NCBI GenBank assembly: GCA_903819595.1
Contig: CAIJED010000151.1
Span: 1 to 32,118 of the forward strand
Reading direction: 5' to 3'
Source of the DNA: an uncultured Methanomicrobiales archaeon
GTDB taxonomy: Archaea; Halobacteriota; Methanomicrobia; Methanomicrobiales; Methanospirillaceae
Length of the DNA: 32,118 bases
In this document: positions 28,347-32,118 of the stretch, one piece after another
Position numbering within the stretch: the stretch's first letter is position 1
Layout of the letters: each line of letters opens with the position of its first letter
Made by a program: the position numbers and the translations under genes
The notes under the pieces: generated by a model
Databases searched by the model: none
What the model saw: the letters and a program-made list of their open reading frames with translations, nothing else
Told to the model about the DNA's origin: nothing

Positions 28347-29930
28347 ATTCCTGACTACCGCCTTATTTTTGTCATTATCGCCGGACTAATCTGCCTTACC
28401 CTCGTCGCCGGCTGTGTCTCGTCCCCGGCAGGCATGCCGGCCGTGACCCCGATGGCCACCGCTGCAGGAACCGCCGGTGTTCAGAATATCAGCGCCATCA
28501 TACCGCAGTTCGACAGTTATGCTGAACAGACCTTCAACAGGAGTAGTGTGCCAGGCATGGCGGTTGCCATCGTGAAGAACGACACTGTCGTCTACCTCCG
28601 GTGTTTTGGCGTGAAGAACATCACGACCCGCGAACCGGTCACCCCCGATACCCGTTTCCAGCTCGCGTCGATCTCGAAAACCTTCACTGCGACAACAATC
28701 GCATCCATGGTCGGGAACGGGGAATTGTCATGGGACGACCGGATCGTTGCCCTGAACCCGGATTTCCAGCTCTCGGATCCCTGGGTAACGGAGCATGTCA
28801 CGATCCGGGACCTCCTCACCCACCGGTCCGGTCTTCCGGCATATGGAGGTGATGAACTCCAAGACAACTTCGGGTACAACCGGTCGGAGATTTTCCACAG
28901 GCTCCGGTACCTGGGATTGACCGGTGAGTTCCGTTCATCCTACGCCTACTCGAATATCGGGATCACGTTGGCGGCAGAAGCTGCTGGGAAGAAAGCAAAA
29001 AAAACCTGGGAGGACCTGGTTACCGGGAGGGTTTTTGTCCCGGCCGGGATGTATAACACGAGCGCCCGGTTTGCTGATTTTGCTACATCAGCGGACCACG
29101 CGGACACGTACCCGACCGTAAACGGGACGTCTGTTCCCGGACCGCTCCAGGATGACGACGTGTGCAGCCCCGCAGGTGGCGTGAGCTCGACGATCAATGA
29201 CATGACCCGGTATGCCCGGCTCCAGCTGAATGACGGGAGTATCGACGGCAGGCAGGTCGTCAATGCGAGCGCCCTCCGCGACACGCACACGCCCCAGAAC
29301 ATCATGAAATACACCGGTACCAGCATAACGTTATACGACCTGGGCTGGGAGACCGTCTACGAGGGCGGACACAGGCAGTTCGAGCACGGCGGTGACTTTT
29401 CCAACGGGGTCTCGACCTCTATCACCCTCTATCCTGAAGAGAACATGAGTGTCATTGTCCTGACGAATAGTTTCCCCAACGGGCAGGCCCTCAAAAAGGC
29501 GGTGACAATGGGATGGACCGACCTGACCTACACAGGTGTAGTCCAGAAGGACTGGTATGCCATAATCGATCAGCAGCTGACCGCGGCGCTGAAACCAGGC
29601 GTTTCGGTCATCAACCCCTTTGAGGCAATGCCCCCCGCTCCGGCCGATGCAAAACCTCCCAAGCCCTTTACTACCTACAACGGGTCATATACGCAGGACT
29701 ATTATGGCACTATCCACATTGTCCCGAACGCAACGGGGCTTCTCGTCTATCCCGGTCATTCTTCAACGCCCCTGTTCCTCGTGCCGTATGATGAGGATAC
29801 GTTCCGCGAGATCGAATCCGGCACTGCCGTAAAGTTCACGTTCGGCAGCAAAGGGAATGACGACCATGTCTGGATCAACTACTTCGAGAGCCCCGGACGC
29901 AACGGGACGTTTCTCCGGGTCTCCTCCTGA
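28347..29930 (+). CDS. Serine hydrolase, class C beta-lactamase/DD-peptidase-like, lipoprotein; start codon non-canonical or frameshifted
   Basis: SxxK (LASISKTFT), YxN (YAYSNIG), HxG-like (FEHGGDFSNG). In-frame upstream residues IPDYRLIFVIIAGLICLTLVAGC form a lipoprotein signal peptide, but the first in-frame ATG is 28434 after the lipobox. Confidence 0.85.
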   Translation: MPDYRLIFVIIAGLICLTLVAGCVSSPAGMPAVTPMATAAGTAGVQNISAIIPQFDSYAEQTFNRSSVPGMAVAIVKNDTVVYLRCFGVKNITTREPVTPDTRFQLASISKTFTATTIASMVGNGELSWDDRIVALNPDFQLSDPWVTEHVTIRDLLTHRSGLPAYGGDELQDNFGYNRSEIFHRLRYLGLTGEFRSSYAYSNIGITLAAEAAGKKAKKTWEDLVTGRVFVPAGMYNTSARFADFATSADHADTYPTVNGTSVPGPLQDDDVCSPAGGVSSTINDMTRYARLQLNDGSIDGRQVVNASALRDTHTPQNIMKYTGTSITLYDLGWETVYEGGHRQFEHGGDFSNGVSTSITLYPEENMSVIVLTNSFPNGQALKKAVTMGWTDLTYTGVVQKDWYAIIDQQLTAALKPGVSVINPFEAMPPAPADAKPPKPFTTYNGSYTQDYYGTIHIVPNATGLLVYPGHSSTPLFLVPYDEDTFREIESGTAVKFTFGSKGNDDHVWINYFESPGRNGTFLRVSS

Positions 29931-30089
29931 TTTTTGAAAAGGCTTAATGCCTCCAGAGAATCCGGCTTGCAGAAGAAACCGATGGGATCTCCGACCGGTG
30001 TTTTTCGAATGGTTTCACGTATCAACGGCCGGAACAGACGGTACGTCAAAGATTTATCGGATATTGTACATGCAAAGAAAAAAGAAGAA

Positions 30090-31265
30090 TCAGGGGAAGG
30101 TGATGACCACGTCGTTCTCCATGAGCCGGTTCACCTGGGGGATCGGCGTGTCAAAGGAGATTTCGCTGATGGTGTCCTCGTCGAACCTGCCGGTCACATT
30201 GAACGAGCGGTACACGATTGGATAACCCTCGGCGCCCAGGAATGACGGCCTCCCGGTAACGACCTGGAAGTGGAGGTGCGGGGCATCGGTGTTGCCGGTA
30301 TTGCCCATCAGTCCGATCACCTGCCCTTCCGTCACATTGTCTCCCACCTTCACCCGGACCGAGCCGTTGACCATATGGGCATAGCAGGCATACTTCCCGT
30401 TCCCGAGATCGATGACCACGTTGTTGCCGGCGGCTGTCGCGACATTCACCGGGGGTTTCTCCGTGGTGATCTCGATGTCCTTTTCACCGTCGTGGACAAA
30501 CATGACCGTCCCGTTGCCGACCGCATACAGCTCCTTCCCGAACCCGAAGTAATCGCGGGCGATTGTCCCATCTCCGGTAAAGGCCGTTCCGGTTGCCGGA
30601 TCCAGGTAGATGTAATCCTGTGCGTAGCGCTGGGGAACACGGGTCACACCGGACATCGTGATCTGGGAGGTGACATGGTGGACCATGGGCGCGGTCGTCT
30701 CCATGATGGCCCAGCCCGGGCCTTTGACCGGGGAGCCGACAACGACCGGTGAGAGGTCCTTCCGTACGGTTACATTGCCGCCCGTGATGACCAACGGGGG
30801 AAGCCCTTGCGCAGTCCGATTCAGGGTGACCCGGTGCGTGAGCCGGTCCGGCACGGCATTCGGGCTGACTACAAACCAGATGGAGATACGGGGGTTGGAA
30901 AGTTTTCCCGTTCCGTTCTGCAATTCGGACACTGTCGGCGACGGGACAGAGGCCGGGTAGGAAGTCTTTGCAAGCACGGATGCATTCGGCGTATAGAGGA
31001 CAGTTCCCGTTGCCGCGTCGATGACCTCGACCTTCTCCGGCTTAAAGGTCATGTTGCCGGCGCCCAAAAACTCGAGTTCGTAGGCAATGTTGATGCCGTT
31101 CATACTCTCGACGGGGATCGGTTCGAACGGGACAATCATCGTGATATTCGGTGCCGGGGCGGTCTGCTGCTGCCCGGCGGGGACCTGTGCGGACTGGGTA
31201 CATCCTGCAGCGAGTATGAGTACGATCACAAGAGTGAATATAATAACAGCGTTCTTGATGGACAT
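30090..31265 (-). CDS. M23 family metallopeptidase, lipoprotein
   Basis: Lipobox LILAAGC; LytM-like NNVVIDLGNGKYACYAHMVNGSVRVKVGDNVTEGQVIGLMGNTGNTDAPHLHFQVV. Confidence 0.88.
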   Translation of the reverse strand: MSIKNAVIIFTLVIVLILAAGCTQSAQVPAGQQQTAPAPNITMIVPFEPIPVESMNGINIAYELEFLGAGNMTFKPEKVEVIDAATGTVLYTPNASVLAKTSYPASVPSPTVSELQNGTGKLSNPRISIWFVVSPNAVPDRLTHRVTLNRTAQGLPPLVITGGNVTVRKDLSPVVVGSPVKGPGWAIMETTAPMVHHVTSQITMSGVTRVPQRYAQDYIYLDPATGTAFTGDGTIARDYFGFGKELYAVGNGTVMFVHDGEKDIEITTEKPPVNVATAAGNNVVIDLGNGKYACYAHMVNGSVRVKVGDNVTEGQVIGLMGNTGNTDAPHLHFQVVTGRPSFLGAEGYPIVYRSFNVTGRFDEDTISEISFDTPIPQVNRLMENDVVITFP

Positions 31266-31391
31266 AATAGAAACATCTCGTAATTATTTTTATAAACAAT
31301 AAAGTATGCGATTTACATTTTACTGGTGAAAAACCGAGCATCTTCAAAACAACCGCAGGGACCGGGATCTCCACAAGGCTTTCTTCAGGCA

Positions 31392-31706
31392 TCACTCATC
31401 GATCCTCTCTATCCGGAAAATGACGGGCCTGACACCATCGGTACAACATCCGATCATCATCCTGTCGTCCTTCATCCAGCCTTCAAAAAGCCCGTGCGAG
31501 AAATTTCCGCCGGTGAGCAGTGCTGCGACCATCGGATGGATATCCCGCCATGCCCAGTCACAGAAATTCCCGGGCTTTGCGAGGTCACAGGTAAACTCCT
31601 GTCCCACCTCAAAGCACGGGCAGGGAGTGACCTTGTTAATACAATACTCTTCTGCAAGTTCCGGGTTGATCGTCTTCTTCATCACGGTAATTTTACACCT
31701 GGGCAT
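31392..31706 (-). CDS. TIGR04076 family protein
   Basis: CKITVMKKT...CPCFEVGQEFTCDLAKPGNFCDWAWRDIHPMVAALLTGG...CCTDGVRPVIFRIER: spacing of Cys/Gly/Arg motifs fits this small family. Confidence 0.7.
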   Translation of the reverse strand: MPRCKITVMKKTINPELAEEYCINKVTPCPCFEVGQEFTCDLAKPGNFCDWAWRDIHPMVAALLTGGNFSHGLFEGWMKDDRMMIGCCTDGVRPVIFRIERIDE

Positions 31707-31855
31707 ACAACCTCCGATCCTGGGTTATTCGTTCCAATCACACATTTCCGGTACTATCCGGCGGGTTGATAACTCTGCCCCTGTTCTCCGGGGAACTCCC
31801 TCATGCTCCTGGGGATTGTACGATACACAGTGATGCAACCGAAGGACGGATCGAG

Positions 31856-32118
31856 TTATTTCCTGCTCCTGAGTTCTGTTTCCATCGCCGCAAGACACGC
31901 GGTTACTTCCGCATCGTTCATGTTCGGGTCCTCCCTGAGGCGGTTGAACCGCTCGCACATCAGGTCGGGGCATTTGCCGCAGTGCGGTAACTTCCGATCA
32001 TTAGTACAACACTCGTAGATCGCACAGCGGTCAATGTCGATAAACGCTGTCCAGAATGGTTTCCCTTCTGTCTCCCCGCACCCGGGGCACTCCGTCCCGT
32101 GGTGGTCGCAGGTGCAGA
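31856..32118 (-). CDS. DUF3795-like Cys-rich protein, C-terminal fragment (start outside window; absent from the ORF track)
   Basis: Minus strand reads CTCDHHGTECPGCGETEGKPFWTAFIDIDRCAIYECCTNDRKLPHCGKCPDLMCERFNRLREDPNMNDAEVTACLAAMETELRSRK*, stop at 31856-31858. Confidence 0.75.
   Translation of the reverse strand, partial: CTCDHHGTECPGCGETEGKPFWTAFIDIDRCAIYECCTNDRKLPHCGKCPDLMCERFNRLREDPNMNDAEVTACLAAMETELRSRK

Noticed and set aside
30090-31265. Possible loss of the first M23 zinc ligand (QRYAQD where HxxxD is expected)
   Set aside because: Some M23 relatives have an upstream HH followed by QRYAxD, and this protein also has HH upstream (VHHVTS); ligand assignment is uncertain without alignment.

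Overview
This 32.1-kb window looks chromosomal, from a methanogenic euryarchaeon and probably Methanomicrobiales (inferred from an mch C-terminus, nifB, archaeal PheS/PheT/TrpS, EndA, and V4R and methanogen-type sensor kinases). Most of it is housekeeping: an endA-trpS-pheS-pheT cluster, hisF, S-adenosyl(or inosyl)homocysteine hydrolase, Ogg- and Nfo-type DNA repair, a NudC-like Nudix hydrolase and tRNA-Val. Accessory parts include a 144-bp MITE-like element, a divergent HTH-V4R / HTH-histidine-kinase pair, a KASIII-like enzyme near two methyltransferases, a LytS-sensor SpoIIE phosphatase, and a group of three exported hydrolases (C45/AAT-like, class C beta-lactamase-like, M23). The strongest unexplained signals are (1) a perfect 14-bp inverted repeat around the nifB start codon plus a second 8-bp dyad upstream of its TATA box, (2) a MITE with near-perfect TIRs and a 7/8-matching 8-bp TSD, (3) a serine-hydrolase lipoprotein whose signal peptide has no ATG/GTG/TTG start, (4) a KASIII homologue with His/Asn catalytic positions apparently exchanged, and (5) the three-hydrolase cluster in an organism presumed to lack murein. 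I found no CRISPR array, integrase or clear defence system. All assignments come from reading the sequence without database searches.
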